DNA from: Anniella stebbinsi
Lineage: Eukaryota; Chordata; Lepidosauria; Squamata; Anniellidae
Assembly (NCBI GenBank): GCA_029215795.1
Contig: JARDYH010000007.1
Location: forward strand, 82,347,763 to 82,411,762
Direction: 5' to 3'
Length of the DNA: 64,000 nucleotides
The position numbers and the translations under genes are program-made. Numbering within the stretch: position 1 is the first letter of the stretch; each line of letters opens with the position of its first letter. A model generated the notes under the pieces. The model did not search any database. It saw only the letters and a list, made by a program, of their open reading frames with translations, and was not told the origin of the DNA. Below are positions 20,456 to 31,739 of the stretch, one piece after another.

Positions 20456-20565
20456 AGCCTTCCCCAACATGGTATCCTCCAGATGCAAATCCCATCATTC
20501 CCAGCCAGCATGGCCATGGGAGTTGTAGTCCAACACATCTGGAGGGCACCAGGTTGGCGAAGGCT
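20456..20565. mobile_element. Short foldback, CCAACCTGGTGCCCTCCA family
   Basis: AGCCTTCCCCAACATGGTATCCTCCAGATG is mirrored by CATCTGGAGGGCACCAGGTTGGCGAAGGCT. Confidence 0.85.
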
Positions 20566-21178
20566 ACCTTGTGTACATCATCTTTAATTCCATGATGGAA
20601 GAAAGACACAATTTGAATGCAATAAAATAAAGTATGCTCTCTAAGTATTCTAAGACAATACTTCATATATTACTAAATAAAAAGCTGAAATTCCTTAGAA
20701 TTTCATTCGCCAACATAGTACTGGACACTCAGGCAATAGCAGCACGGTTAAGCGTGACAAGTATTCCCATATCCCCCTCCTCGTTATGAAAAAGCCAAGG
20801 ACGGCTCTCCTCCCAAGTGCTATATTTAATAATAGTTGTGCGTTCTGCTCATTTTGAGAAAGACATATCTCTGGAACACCTACCCCTTTCACAGCAAGGA
20901 ATGTCCTTCTAACAACATTGACTACTTCCCCAAATTACTGTATTCCTTCAACTGCTAGGCAAGGAGGACATGGAACGCGTCCCATTGATTAATGGTTCTA
21001 AAGAGGCAATTCTGTGTGGAAGTGTACAGTGATGTAATCTGTATGAAGTAATGGCACCATGCTAGTGTGAAGTGATCACAGTCACCGGCAAATAGTGGGA
21101 ATATCACTCCAATGGTTGTTAAATACAGTACGTTAAATGAGTCAGTGCACCAGATTCGGTCAAGGAAAATAGCTTGCT

Positions 21179-21216
21179 TCTCTCTCTCTCTCTCTCTCTC
21201 TCTCCCCCCCCCCCCT
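21179..21216 (+). repeat. (CT)n plus C run
   Basis: Twelve CT units followed by 13 C. Confidence 0.95.
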
Positions 21217-21402
21217 TCATAAGGGACCCCAAGGTTGTATTCTCCATGGCTGGATGACAAGGACCTGATGCCGCTGTCAGACACCACCAAAGACTTCATG
21301 AGCATGGATTGTGCATCCTGCACCACCATTATCAAAAAAGATTTCATAAGTGTCCTATTGCTATTTTATAGGCACCAAGCTCTTGGCACAAGGTGTTTTT
21401 GT

Positions 21403-21404
<2 letters not shown>

Positions 21405-21435
<31 letters not shown>
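21405..21435 (+). repeat. (CA)n microsatellite
   Basis: Fifteen CA units directly beside the foldback at 21440. Confidence 0.96.
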
Positions 21436-21438
<3 letters not shown>

Positions 21439-21439
21439 C

Positions 21440-21562
21440 AGGAAACGTGTGGCCCTCCAGTTGCTGCTGGACTGCAGCTCCAATTATCCGTCACCGTTAG
21501 CCAGGGCTAATGGGAACTGTAGCCCAACAGCAACTGGAGCACCACACATTCCCCACCCCTGA
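21440..21562. mobile_element. Short foldback, hAT-like, GGCCCTCCAGTTGCTG family
   Basis: CAGGAAACGTGTGGCCCTCC...GCTGGACTGCAGCTCC is mirrored by GGAACTGTAGCCCAACAGC and GGAGCACCACACATTCCCCACCCCTG. The CAGGGGTGG-type end suggests hAT. Confidence 0.75.
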
Positions 21563-21638
21563 TCTAACTCAATTATTGTGTTATGTATTCCAGTTACAGA
21601 TTGCAAGAGGTAAAAACGAGTGTTACTGCAAAACAGAA

Positions 21639-21850
21639 GGGAGCCCCGTGAGTCCTTAAAGACTGCTTGACTAGTTTGGATACAAGAAACTCAGCTAGCA
21701 GAGAGGTACATACCTACATGTATGTGAACATGCATACACATGCATCTGCCAAGTGAAGATAGCACTTCCTGCGTCGGATGAAGAAGGATCTAGATCTTGA
21801 AAGCTTATGCCACAATAAATCGAGTAGTCTTTAAGGAGCCACAAGGCTCC
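21639..21850. mobile_element. Foldback element, GTCTTTAAGG family
   Basis: GGAGCCCCGTGAGTCCTTAAAGACTGCTTG is mirrored by GAGTAGTCTTTAAGGAGCCACAAGGCTCC. The internal part AAGCTTATGCCACAATAAAT occurs also near 24.4 kb. Confidence 0.75.
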
Positions 21851-24382
21851 ATTGTACGTGTCAGGTTATGTATTTCCGAGCGATTAAAAAATGATGGTTA
21901 CAAATGTAGAGCTATATAATCTGCTAAAATATGAAGCACGTTTGCTGTCTAGCTAGTGGATTTCTGTCAAGGTTCAAAACTATGACCGTAAAATTGGGTA
22001 TAAATTTGGAGTGTACTGCATTGCACCAGTAGCATGTGACAACTCTGGACATCACCCCAGCACAGTAGGTAGGTGACTGATGTCACTCAGCCAAGAATGG
22101 CTTCAGTGAAACCCTATTATGCAGCAGAGTAATCCAGCAGATTCTGGAATAGGAACAAGGAGCACTTGTCAATACTTCACCTTAAAGCATTAGGGTTGCA
22201 TTAGCTCTCACCTGAAGCCATCAACAACTCTTTTTCAGCAAACAGTCTGTCACTTTCACTGCTAAAATGATCCAGTCACAGTGGGACTGTGGGGGGGGGG
22301 GGGAGGCAGGGGGAGAGAGAGGAAGAGGGGTACAAGAACAGGCCAGTACCAGTTCTATACTTATCTATGTTCTCACCAATACAAAGCAATCAGTCTTTGC
22401 ACCCCAATTGATAGTTAAACTTCTTGAAGACTACTAACTAAAACACAACACAATCGGTCTGACCTATGCCAGGTGAGACAGTGACAGCCATGGAAGCTTT
22501 GATGCTGTTGCAAAACTACCAAAGGTGTTTTCCTCTCCCCCCGATCTCCTCTTTTCGCTCTTTCATCAAGGAAGCGCGCACTCACCTTAACACACCGTCA
22601 AGGTGGCATACATTCTCTGAGGAAGGACAATAGGCTATTTCTCATTCATAAACTGAAACTCCCATATGATTAAGAGCAGCAGCCTGTTTTGAGGCACCTG
22701 CTTAATTCAGGCATGAATGACTCGCAAGGAAGCACGGCTTCCATTTTAGATGCTTACCACCACCTGCACGCACCACCTGAATGCCTCCCTGTTTCTGGAC
22801 CATGGAATTATACTTTAAGAATGTGTCAATCAACTTTGCCTACTCTACACCCGTTCTGCATCTTTCAAACCCTACTGTCGCCATTTCACAAACATGACCA
22901 GTTTTAAGGTACTCGTCTTAAGGTTTGATCACCCGTCCCGAATATCTGGAAAAACCCTGAAAGACAGGCAGACTTATGCAATTCGGGTAGTTCACCCTGG
23001 CTTAACCATTCGAGTGAGATTCGCACACTCCTTGACTCGGTCCCAGAGCTGCCCATGTGATGTTGAAGACATTCTTTCCTCTTTAAAAAGGCAAGACCCC
23101 TGGGACCTGTTGAAAAGAAATGAGATCAAACTATGTTGCCTTCCAACACTTCAAACGTACAAGATGAAGCCACTATTAATATGTTTCCGCAACAGTGAAC
23201 TGAAGCCACCTCCTCTCCCCATATTGCTTTCTGAGCAGCTCACAAGCAGCCTGGTAGAAGGGGGGAAATCATTAGTTTAATTTACAGTTGTCAACTATAC
23301 TACGAAGTTCAAGCTCAGAAAATCTATTTGGATGGCCTTTCCTTTCGTAGGGAACACAGAAAAGGGAGAACTTGCTGGATGAGCCCCTTATCTAAAAACT
23401 AAAGATCCTTTTTAAAAAATCATTATTAATTTCATTTCTGAATTTTCCCACCCCTCCACAATGGCACCTGTTGACTCACAATAAGTATGTTCAAATGTTT
23501 ATATTCTCATGGTTTGAGTGTGGGGAAGGTTATCCCCCTGTCCCGAGCATACAGCAGGAGCATGGAGCTCAAGGAGAGCTATTAACCCAGCAAAGGCCTA
23601 GGAGAAGATTGAGGGCTTATGAACTTACTGCCCTTGATTCACCCATTGTAACTGGGTCTGCTTCTTTATTGGCTACAACTGGGTTTTCCTCCATACAAGT
23701 AGACCCTTGCTCACAAGAAGAACCTCCCTCCTGAGTAGACCCTAGGCAAAAGGGTCTTCTAGAAGTCAGGCAAGCACTCCAACAACAACAACTCTTGAGC
23801 ATCCCACCTGGTTCATCACCACCAATGGTCTGAAGAGCTGAGGGGCAAGGGAGGAGAGTCAGAAACCACATTTAGGCACAGGATGAGGTTGAAAGAGCTC
23901 TTTGGGACCTCAGGTTGCCCCATGTCTTTTGTAGGCGTGGAGTTTGCTGAAGAGTCCAAGTCCTTCTCTAAAGAAGTCTCCCCCCTTGGGCTTAGGCAGG
24001 CAAGGAACCTGGTATACACACAAACACACACCTTCCAAAGGAGAACAGGCTGCTATGTTGCCTCTGAGGCAAGAAATGTCAAGCGGCATCAGCTGAGATC
24101 AAGGGAAAGGCACTTCCTTCAAATCATGCCAAATTAAAGAGCTACATTTCCAAGACATTAAACACTTGGGTTAAGAATGGCTGTCTTCAACATTTCATAT
24201 TATGTCAACTAGATCAACAAATGCTGCATACACTTATCGCGCATATACACACACATATCGCACATATACACATTAGGGACAAAAATGGGTTTTATCGCTC
24301 GTGAAAGCACAATGTGATTTTTAAAATGTAAACCTTGGGCTTACATGGCCGTGTTTGCAAAAGCAAAAAAACAGCAAAACGA
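21851..24382. other. Unrecognised intron sequence
   Basis: A 2.5-kb stretch with only a G14 run at 22291-22304 and a diverged (AC)n patch. A 128-codon frame at 22894-23280 (+) has no recognised domain and no exon-like borders. Confidence 0.5.
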
Positions 24383-24506
24383 GAGCGTTTTGTGGCGCTT
24401 TAAAGATTACAAGATCTATTGCGGCTGAAGCTTTCATGGACCAGAGGCCACTTCAGATGCAAACAATAAATCTCTTAGTCTTAAGGTGCTACTAGATTCC
24501 TCTTTA
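24383..24506. mobile_element. Foldback element, GTCTTTAAGG family
   Basis: GCGTTTTGTGGCGCTTTAAAG is loosely mirrored by GTCTTAAGGTGCTACTAGATTC. AAGCTTTCATGGACCAGAGG is the internal part. Older relative of the 21.6-kb copy. Confidence 0.6.
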
Positions 24507-24918
24507 CTTTACTACCTACATCCTTTACAAATAGAGAAATTACTACTAAACCTACCGTGCTAGGAATCATATAGTACACCCGCCCCCTGTAAAAAACCAA
24601 AAGAAAACAAGCCTCTTAAAAATGGGATGATACATGCAGGGAACTTAAAAAATGGTTTACAACAGAAATCACAGGATTCATGCATGACAATCTGTAAAAT
24701 ATTTATTTAAAACCTACGATCAATCACACCCATTATATCAATTGCCACCTTAATTAAAGTCATACACTCCCTGTAAAATTATGTCTGCAGTATCAAGTTA
24801 AGGAAAATCTAATAACTGGGGTTGGGGCTACTATGGAAAAGTTGGTGGCAGCTACACACAAAGCCTTAACTATCAGCCTCCTGGTCCAGCACCCTTATAG
24901 TAGGAGATTGGCCTACGA

Positions 24919-25122
24919 CAAGGTGGTTGGACTAGAGAGACCTGAGTTCAAACCTCCACTCAGCCAAGAAGCGCACTGGGTGGCTTTGGGCCAGTCACTG
25001 ACTCTCGGCCTAATGCACGTCACAGGGCGAGGATAAAATGGAGAGGAGGATCATGGACGCCACCTTGGGCTCCTTGGAGGAAAAGACAGGGTATAAATGT
25101 AATGAAAGTAATTAATTAGTTA
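24919..25122 (+). mobile_element. Sauria-type tRNA SINE
   Basis: GGTTGGACTAGAGAGACCTG and AGTTCAAACCTCCACTCAGC (B box), then CACTGGGTGGCTTTGGGCCA, GGATAAAATGGAGAGGAGGA and tail GGGTATAAATGTAATGAAAG. Confidence 0.9.
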
Positions 25123-26080
25123 ATATACCCAAACTGCCAACTTTGCCCTCATTTCCAAAGGAGTGGGAAAGACAACTGACAATATCCCATTGGAAAAATA
25201 GTTATAAAACACATGGGAGAGAATTGCTAGCTCTTTAAAAAAGAAAAAACCAATCCCATGCCACACACTTCTTTCTAGATACCAAGGCTACTGGGGTGGG
25301 GGCAAATTACCCCAGGTCCCCCAAAATCGGGGGGGCTGCCTCAGCTTTTGCATGTGCTGCCCTGGTCCTGCCACATTGCTTACCAGAAGCCCACACATAT
25401 ATGGGTCTCCTTGGGAGCCCTGCTGCTGCCCCCTACATCCTATCTGCCCCAGGTCCCATAAACCTTCTGGCCGGCTCTGCTTCACATTTGAACTCGTTCG
25501 CTTCTCCTCGCTCCCAAATAAACCCACGTACTTTACTTCCGAAACATAAGGTTTCAGATGCAATTTTTTTTAAAAAAAAAAAAACCAAAGCGAAGTGAGC
25601 GTATGCCAATACACATTAAAACCTCCTGCTAAACGTTAGTCCTGTTGAGAGGAGGACCAGCCAGTCAAGCACCTGTTCCTTGGAGTGAAATGTCTCATTC
25701 CCGTCAAACGCACACTTGTTACTCTGTGCTTTTGCTGAACTCTTTTAAGCCAGCTTTCCGCATCATCTGACTCTTTTGGCAGCAATAAGCAAGATCAAAA
25801 AGGACTAACTATGTGGCACCAAAATTACTCAACATGCAACAAGTTACACAGTAAAGTGTATTCCAACCCAAGGATCTCCACCCCCCCACCCCCACCCCAC
25901 ACTTTTTCTTCTTTTTAAAATGATTACAAAAGCAATCCATTTTCGGCACTTGCGAGAACGGGCAGCCCCTCCAAGCTCAGCAGGTTACACAATCCTTGCC
26001 TTCTCTTTTTACGCAGGCTTCCACCTCACCTGCGGTTCTCGCCCTGCCTTCAGTCGCAACTAGATCCCTCCATTACTCAC
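25123..26080. other. Unrecognised sequence downstream of the alternative first exon
   Basis: Intron sequence with an A-rich run at 25573-25584 and a C-rich run near 25880. No named repeat seen. Confidence 0.45.
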
Positions 26081-26126
26081 CTGCAGGAGCTGGATTTACC
26101 GGTCTGGAGTAGCGTGTCTGCCCCAT
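26081..26126 (-). CDS. PHACTR4: PHACTR4 alternative first coding exon (MGQTRYSRPVNPAPA)
   Basis: An ATG with a strong context (A at -3, G at +4) opens 15 codons, MGQTRYSRPVNPAPA, followed by a near-perfect donor, CTGCAG|GTGAGT. The exon ends in phase 1 and its final G completes an Ala codon with the exon at 12136, exactly as the MEDSI exon does. I infer an alternative start giving a different N-terminus on the same protein; mammalian PHACTR4 also has isoforms with different first exons, but I could not compare them here. The 5' limit of the exon is unknown: the frame stays open upstream to about 26420, which I take to be 5' UTR. MGQ looks like a myristoylation start, but Ser is at position 7 rather than 6, so the usual consensus is not met. 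Confidence 0.72.
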
Positions 26127-26957
26127 TATGAGATCCTTCAAAGGAGGCTCAGGGAAAGGAAAGAGGAAAACGGAGATCCTATTCCAAAAGCAGGCATGAG
26201 CCTTCCAAAGATGACAAGTCCGCTCTCCAAAAAAGTTTCTCCGCTCCCCGGACTCCGGATAAAAACGGTAAGAACTCAGGAAACAGCTAGGGGTGTGGGC
26301 CAATGCGCTGCCCCTCCTGTATTTCCTGTACCCCCGGCCTGGACGCTTGATGTGATTCTCATAAATACGCCCCCATGCCAGCTCCCTCCAAGGAGAAATG
26401 CCTGTCATTCCACAGTGCATACTCTGTTTAGGGCTGGATCTCAGGAAGGGGGAGGAGCCTCCGAGTCACAGAAGCCAAATCATCAAACACCCCCCTCACG
26501 CTTTAAAAGCAGGCGTTTAAAAGGCTGGGTCTGGAAGAAGGTGGTACATGCAGGAAAGGGCTCAGAAGACTTCAAACGCTGGAGAGCTTATAAACAAGCC
26601 ACTACTAATTGCCGTCCTTTCGCTCTTTGAAAAGAAATCTGAGCTCCCTGACTTTTTCTCAGGGGAAAAAGACAGGAGACCACCTGAAACGGATTAGCTA
26701 TCCCTTGCACTCTGAATCACGCAGACTGAGAGAGTGGTAAAAACTCACAGGGGTGGCCGTACAGGAATTGGCACAGAGTGAGGCTTCTCATCCTCTGTTA
26801 CTGGTTGGAAGGACAGAACCAAGAGGTGGTTCATTATTCCAAATTCATCAACACGGAGTACGATTGCATGTGGGTTTTTTCACATCATCTCTCAGTTGTC
26901 TGGGAAATGAAATCCAACAGGTACTATACTCCATGTGCCCAAGGAGGATCTATTCGA
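26127..26957 (-). promoter_or_regulatory. Putative 5' UTR and promoter region of the alternative first exon
   Basis: The ATG at 26126 must be preceded by a leader and a promoter, or by an upstream exon. No repeat is recognised in the proximal 800 bp, unlike the surroundings, which fits retained regulatory DNA. A TATA-like TTTATAAGC lies on the minus strand near 26585-26595. No CpG island or mapped start can be claimed. Confidence 0.35.
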
Positions 26958-27176
26958 GTCATAGAAACACAGAATAGTAGAGTTGGAAGGGGCCTATAAG
27001 GCCATCGAGTCTAACCCCCTGCTCAATACAGGAATCTACCTTAAAGCATCCCTGACAGATGATTGTCCAGCTGCCTCTTGAATGCCTCTAATGTGGGAGA
27101 GCCCACCACCTCCCTAGGTCATTGGTTCCATTGCCGTATTGCTCTAACAGTCAGGAAGTCTCTCCGCCTTCTGTCC
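26958..27176 (-). mobile_element. CR1 LINE 3' end, sense to PHACTR4
   Basis: On + it reads TAGAGTTGGAAGGGGCCTATAAGGCC, CCCCCTGCTCAATACAGGAA and TCCAGCTGCCTCTTGAATGC, the reverse complement of the CR1 3' end seen at 1-199. Confidence 0.93.
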
Positions 27177-27444
27177 CTTATATTATCACCATCTTAATCT
27201 TTCCCCACTTATGCTGTCACATCAAGGAAGAAGTTGCAATTTAATAATATCAACTGAATATTTAATGCACAGTTTTAGCCTCTTGTTACTACGTCTAAGA
27301 TAAGGTGGGGATGCTAAAAATTTAAAATAGGTTGTGCCCGTCTCTACCATCAATCCTATTTACCACCAAATAAAGGAGCCAGAAAGACAAAGATCACCAT
27401 GCTTGTTTTCCATAAAAAAATAACTCCGAAATCCACAGTTGGCC

Positions 27445-27572
27445 AATACTTTTATTAGGGTCAACCAAAATTCCACAAAGATGTTCAAGCTTTTGAGTTC
27501 TCCAGAACTCTTCATCAGATTAGATGATCCAAAAAGCTTGCTGACATTTTGGCTGGTCCTAATAAAGGTATT
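27445..27572. mobile_element. Foldback element, AATACTTTTATTAGG family
   Basis: AATACTTTTATTAGGGTCAA and CCAAAATTCC are mirrored by CATTTTGGCTGG and TCCTAATAAAGGTATT. The centre AGTTCTCCAGAACTCTTCAT is itself palindromic. Confidence 0.8.
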
Positions 27573-27595
27573 CACCAAAATATGGTTTCTCAAGA

Positions 27596-27865
27596 CCTGG
27601 TTCACATGTAATGACAACCCAAAGCCTAGGTTGTTGTTGAATCGTGGGTTGTCATTTTGTGAAAACCTTGCACTATGGTTTAACTATACTTAAGCAAACA
27701 ACCCAGAATTCACAACCCAACAACAACCTATGGGTTTTACCTGGGTTGTTTGTGGTTCACCCATAGTTAAATTACAGTGCAGGATTCACAACTAACAACA
27801 ACTCACAATTCAATGATAACCCATACTCAAGTCATATTCTGGGTTGCCATTATGTGTAAACCAGG
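27596..27865. mobile_element. Foldback MITE, CCTGGTTCACATGTAATG family
   Basis: The left end CCTGGTTCACATGTAATGAC and the right end read on minus, CCTGGTTTACACATAATGGC, match, followed by several inverted AACAACCCA/TGGGTTGTT motifs. No ORF. Confidence 0.82.
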
Positions 27866-28049
27866 CCATAAAATTGCTGCCACCCACCCACCCAGAAAAA
27901 CAGGTGAACTGCAGCATGTTCCAGAAATGGCATTTATTCATTCATTTAGTTTTTATGTACAAGCCTAGAGGTGGATAACATGTACCATATAGAAAAGGAA
28001 ATGTGAGCTTGAATGACAGACCTAATTTGCATAGTTTGCTGTACACAAT

Positions 28050-28959
28050 AATCCTGTGGGCCCTTAAGCTTGCAAAATTTGAACACAATTAATTGGGCTA
28101 GCCAAGGGAATAGATTCACTCTTGAATTCAGCATGTGGCATGTTACATCAAAATAGCACACATTTATCAAGACCTTGTGCAACTCAGGATAATACATGGG
28201 AAACAGGAGTTGCCCTGATGCCTGAAGCCACTCCACTGCCCATGATCTGCCAATCTGAAACATTGCCCATGATCCTGCCATTTTGAAACATTGATATAAA
28301 CAACTTGCGAGTATCTGTCACTGAACACCCTTTCCATTCAAGTGGTCCTTCCTAAGGAGATGGCTTTTGTGTTTTTGTAGATTGCTCCAAGGCAGGGGCC
28401 ATAAGATTAAGTTAGTTAAAGTGTGGTAAAATATATACGGGGGCGGGGGGATTCCACTCCTCTAACTTCAGGATGTACTCCAATCGCTGAGTTTGCATTT
28501 CCTCTTAGAAGAGATTTCCACCTTTGTAAATGGATAAAATCTCAAGTATTCTAGCTTCTACGACAGCTTCAGCTACGCCACATTTCCACAAGGCTTAGAA
28601 ATGCACATTATGGACTAGCAAAGCGCTCCACTTCATCAAGAGGTTCCACTTAGAGCCCAAGTTGCTTGTTCTGAAACACTGGGGAAAGCCTTTCAACGCA
28701 AAATACCCCAGAAGGACTGAAAGTCCAAAGATGGCAATGCTTAAGTTCTGTGAGTCAGCAGATAAGGGAGTTCTCTGATTTAGGGAAGAGACCAGGAGCG
28801 CATATTTTCTTAGCCAAAAGAGGTGATAAAAAAGATAAATGATTGATCAGTAAATTGATGAAGACTGTCTGATAGCCCATTCTCAGATAACATGGGGCAC
28901 TATTTATCATAAAGCGCTATGAAGTTTTCACTGTTAAGGTACAGGTTAAAACTATAGTT
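28050..28959. other. Unrecognised intron sequence
   Basis: Nothing identified, apart from a GGGGGCGGGG run at 28440. Confidence 0.45.
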
Positions 28960-29040
28960 GAGGGGCAGGCAACCTGGTGACCTGTTTTGGTCATGCTGGC
29001 TGGGGATGATGGGCATTGTAGTCCAAAAATAAGCTCCATG
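28960..29040 (+). mobile_element. Half of a short foldback
   Basis: GGCTGGGGATGATGGGCATTGTAGTCCA is one arm of the CCAACCTGGTGCC family. Confidence 0.6.
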
Positions 29041-29237
29041 AGCGTTTCCATGAGTCCAGCAGTATCCAGCCCGCAGTATCAAAACCATCACCATTACGAT
29101 TATTGCATGTTGGTGTTGCTCCCCACTGCAAAAAGCAGTCTCGAAAAGACTTACACGCACAAATATAGAAATCCAAAATATAACAGAGAAAAAAACTCAA
29201 AACTCCAAAATATAAACCTTCATCACCACAAGAATAC

Positions 29238-30180
29238 ACAGCAATTTATTTTATTTACAACATTTATATACCGCTCCCCATTCAAAAATTTCGGAGCGGT
29301 GCGCAAAATAAAATACAATAAAAACACATTAAAAGTACATTTTAAAAGAAACAAAGCACAAAATAAACCGCGGCTGGTCATTAAGGGAACAATGACATTT
29401 TCAGAAGGTGCTAGGAGGAATACAAAGTTGGCGCCTGCCTGACCTCCAGAGGCAGGGAATTCCATAGGATGGGGGCCACCACACTGAAGGCTCTTCCACT
29501 GGTGGACTCTAATCGGACGCTAAGTCTATGTGGAACCACCACCAGGAGCATGCCTCGGATGACCTCAGTCACTACATCTCCCAGCATTCCTCAACATTAA
29601 CTATGCTGGGATCCGGCTGACAGGAGCCTAAAACACCTGGAGAGTGCAAAGTTGGGGTAGGCTGGTTTGGGACTTTAAAGGCTCAAACCAGCACTTTAGA
29701 GCTGGGCCCAAAAACAAATAGGCCATTGGTGTAACTGGTACAGAATGGGTGTAATGTGTCCTCCATGCTTGGTTCCCACAAGCACCCTTGCTCCGAAATT
29801 CTGTACTAACTGTAGCTTCCAAACAGTCTTTCAATGTGGCCATACAGAGAGCGCATTACAGTAGTCCACTCTGGATGCAATCAGAGCATGCGCTAATGGG
29901 GCTATGCCTGCTTTCCCCAACTAGGGCCTCAGCTGACGAACGAGCCAAAAGGGGTAGAAAGCACTCCTGGTTTCCCATACCACCTGCACCTCCATTGAGA
30001 GTGACAAGTCCAAGAGGACCCCCAAAGCTGCACACTCAACTCCTTTGAACATCCACAACAGAAATGCAGGATTCGGCATTTTGCTGGTACGTGACGCAGC
30101 CCTGATAGAAGCCCATGGCAGACATGCCGGTTCTTCCCCTAGTTCAACGCAATGTACGTTTGGAGGAGCCAAAGAGAAAA
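29238..30180 (-). mobile_element. L2-like LINE ORF2 fragment and 3' UTR
   Basis: On the minus strand the interrupted frames read LGVLLDLSLSMEVQV, SAFYPFWLVRQLRP, LAHALIASRVDYCNAL and KLQLVQNFGARVLVGTK, the RT C-terminal region of L2/Rex-type LINEs. The 3' end carries the palindromic CCGCTCC...GGAGCGG stem (29270-29300), ending in AAATAAAATAA. Several stops and shifts. Same strand as PHACTR4. Confidence 0.85.
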
Positions 30181-30647
30181 TGTCCCTTACCAGATATCCA
30201 GGAACTCACTAAGAAGGGCAGCCCCACACTTTGGGAAACAAAGAAATATGGATGGTCTCCCACAAGTGCAGAAGTGTAGGAAAGGATTTCCATCACCACC
30301 TAAAATAACTTGCAGCTTAAAATAATGGAACTCAACTTCAGATGTGAAGGATAAGCACATTTATCTCAATAGGAGCAGCAAGGCCGAGCGTGGTCAATAG
30401 AACAAGAGCAGCTTCTATTCCCCCTAGCAAACATTAACAAGGCCAGCTGTGTTGTGAAGAGACCAGGGAACTAAGCCGCAGGATTATAGCAGGGTGCCCA
30501 AGCATTTTGGCCCCAAGAACTGCATTAGGCGTCAGCAGGGGGCTGCACCTATCCCCACACGCACACACACAATTGCTGGAGTTGTGGGGTGGGAGGCTAT
30601 ATAGGGGATTACTGAGAGAGGAGGAATCCAAACAGCCATCGTTCATT

Positions 30648-30998
30648 CATTACATTTCTATACTGCCCAATAGCCAAAGCTCTCTGGGCAATTTACAAAG
30701 GTTAAACCCCTAAAAACACAATGCATTCATGTAATGTAACACTATATGCATACAAAAAAAGTAAAACAATTTTGTGCAATCAACAATAAAAATCCCAGGA
30801 CCCGTTAAAAATCCTATTGCATGCTGTCAAATGCCCAGTAGTAGAAAGAAGTCTTATTCTGGCACAAGAATAACAAGGTGGACCTCACTCGGGGGAGTGT
30901 GACACAATTGGGGACCGCCACCAAGAAGGCCCTCTCCCTACTTGCCAGCCTCCAAACTTCCCTAAGAGGAGGCGCTTGGAAGAGGGCCTCAGATGAAG
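30648..30998 (-). mobile_element. L2-like LINE 3' end, family A
   Basis: On minus: a degraded ASRERAFLVAVPNCV block (compare ...RERAFSVVAPQLW at 13.4 kb), then CCCAGAGAGCTTTGGCTATT and GGGCAGTATAGAAATGTAAT. Confidence 0.85.
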
Positions 30999-31640
30999 AT
31001 TGCAATGTAGAATCGTTTCATTAGCAGCACAGAAGCAGCTACACCAGCTTCTTCCAGATCACAGTGGGGGGAGGAGACTTCCACTTGCTTCCCCCTCCCA
31101 GCAACCCGAAAGACACTGCTGCTTTCGTACAGCTTTAGGGACCTCCCCCACCTTGAGACCCTGGCAAGCATTGCTTCTTCCGTGCCATCATTAGTGGTGC
31201 GAAAGAAGTGATGCTAATCAGAGGAGGAGGAATTTGACGGGGCAGGCCCAGGAGGTGCAGGTTGCGCACCCTTGATTTATAAGGTGGCCTGTCATGTTCT
31301 CCGCACCATATTGCAACAGCTGAGGTAGGAGCAACAACAAACTCCCTCAAGAAAAGGTGTTACAAGGATGAATGAGACAGGGGGAATGTTGCTACCTGTC
31401 TGATGCCCGAGGGAAAGGATAGGCTGCACTTTTAAAGACACCTAGGTAAAAATACTTCAGTGTAAAATTAAAACTCCATTGAGCATAGTGAGACCAAAAA
31501 AACACTCAGTACTTGGTTCTTGTACTCTGCGCAGCGCAGCCCATTATCAGTATTCCAGGGGCTACACTCAACAAAGAGCAGAGATGTTCCTCATAGAACT
31601 GGTCCACCCTAAGCCAGCACATGATGTTGCCACTCTAGAA
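30999..31640. other. Unrecognised intron sequence
   Basis: No repeat or exon recognised. Confidence 0.45.
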
Positions 31641-31735
31641 GTCTGCCCTGGAGTGGGTAACCTGTGGCCTTCCAGATTTGTTGCACTAAACCTCCCACCG
31701 CCCATGACCACTGGCCACTCTGGCTGGAGCTGATC
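31641..31735. mobile_element. Short foldback fragment
   Basis: GTGGGTAACCTGTGGCCTTCCAGAT begins a GGCCCTCCAGATGTTG-type copy; only a weak second arm remains. Confidence 0.5.
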
Positions 31736-31739
31736 CCCA

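Noticed and set aside
22894..23280. 128-codon frame as a possible gene
   Set aside because: No recognisable domain, codon pattern or splice borders.
26127..26420. In-frame upstream extension of the alternative first exon
   Set aside because: The peptide upstream of MGQ resembles nothing and the ATG has a strong context; the open frame is likely chance within the 5' UTR, though not disproved.
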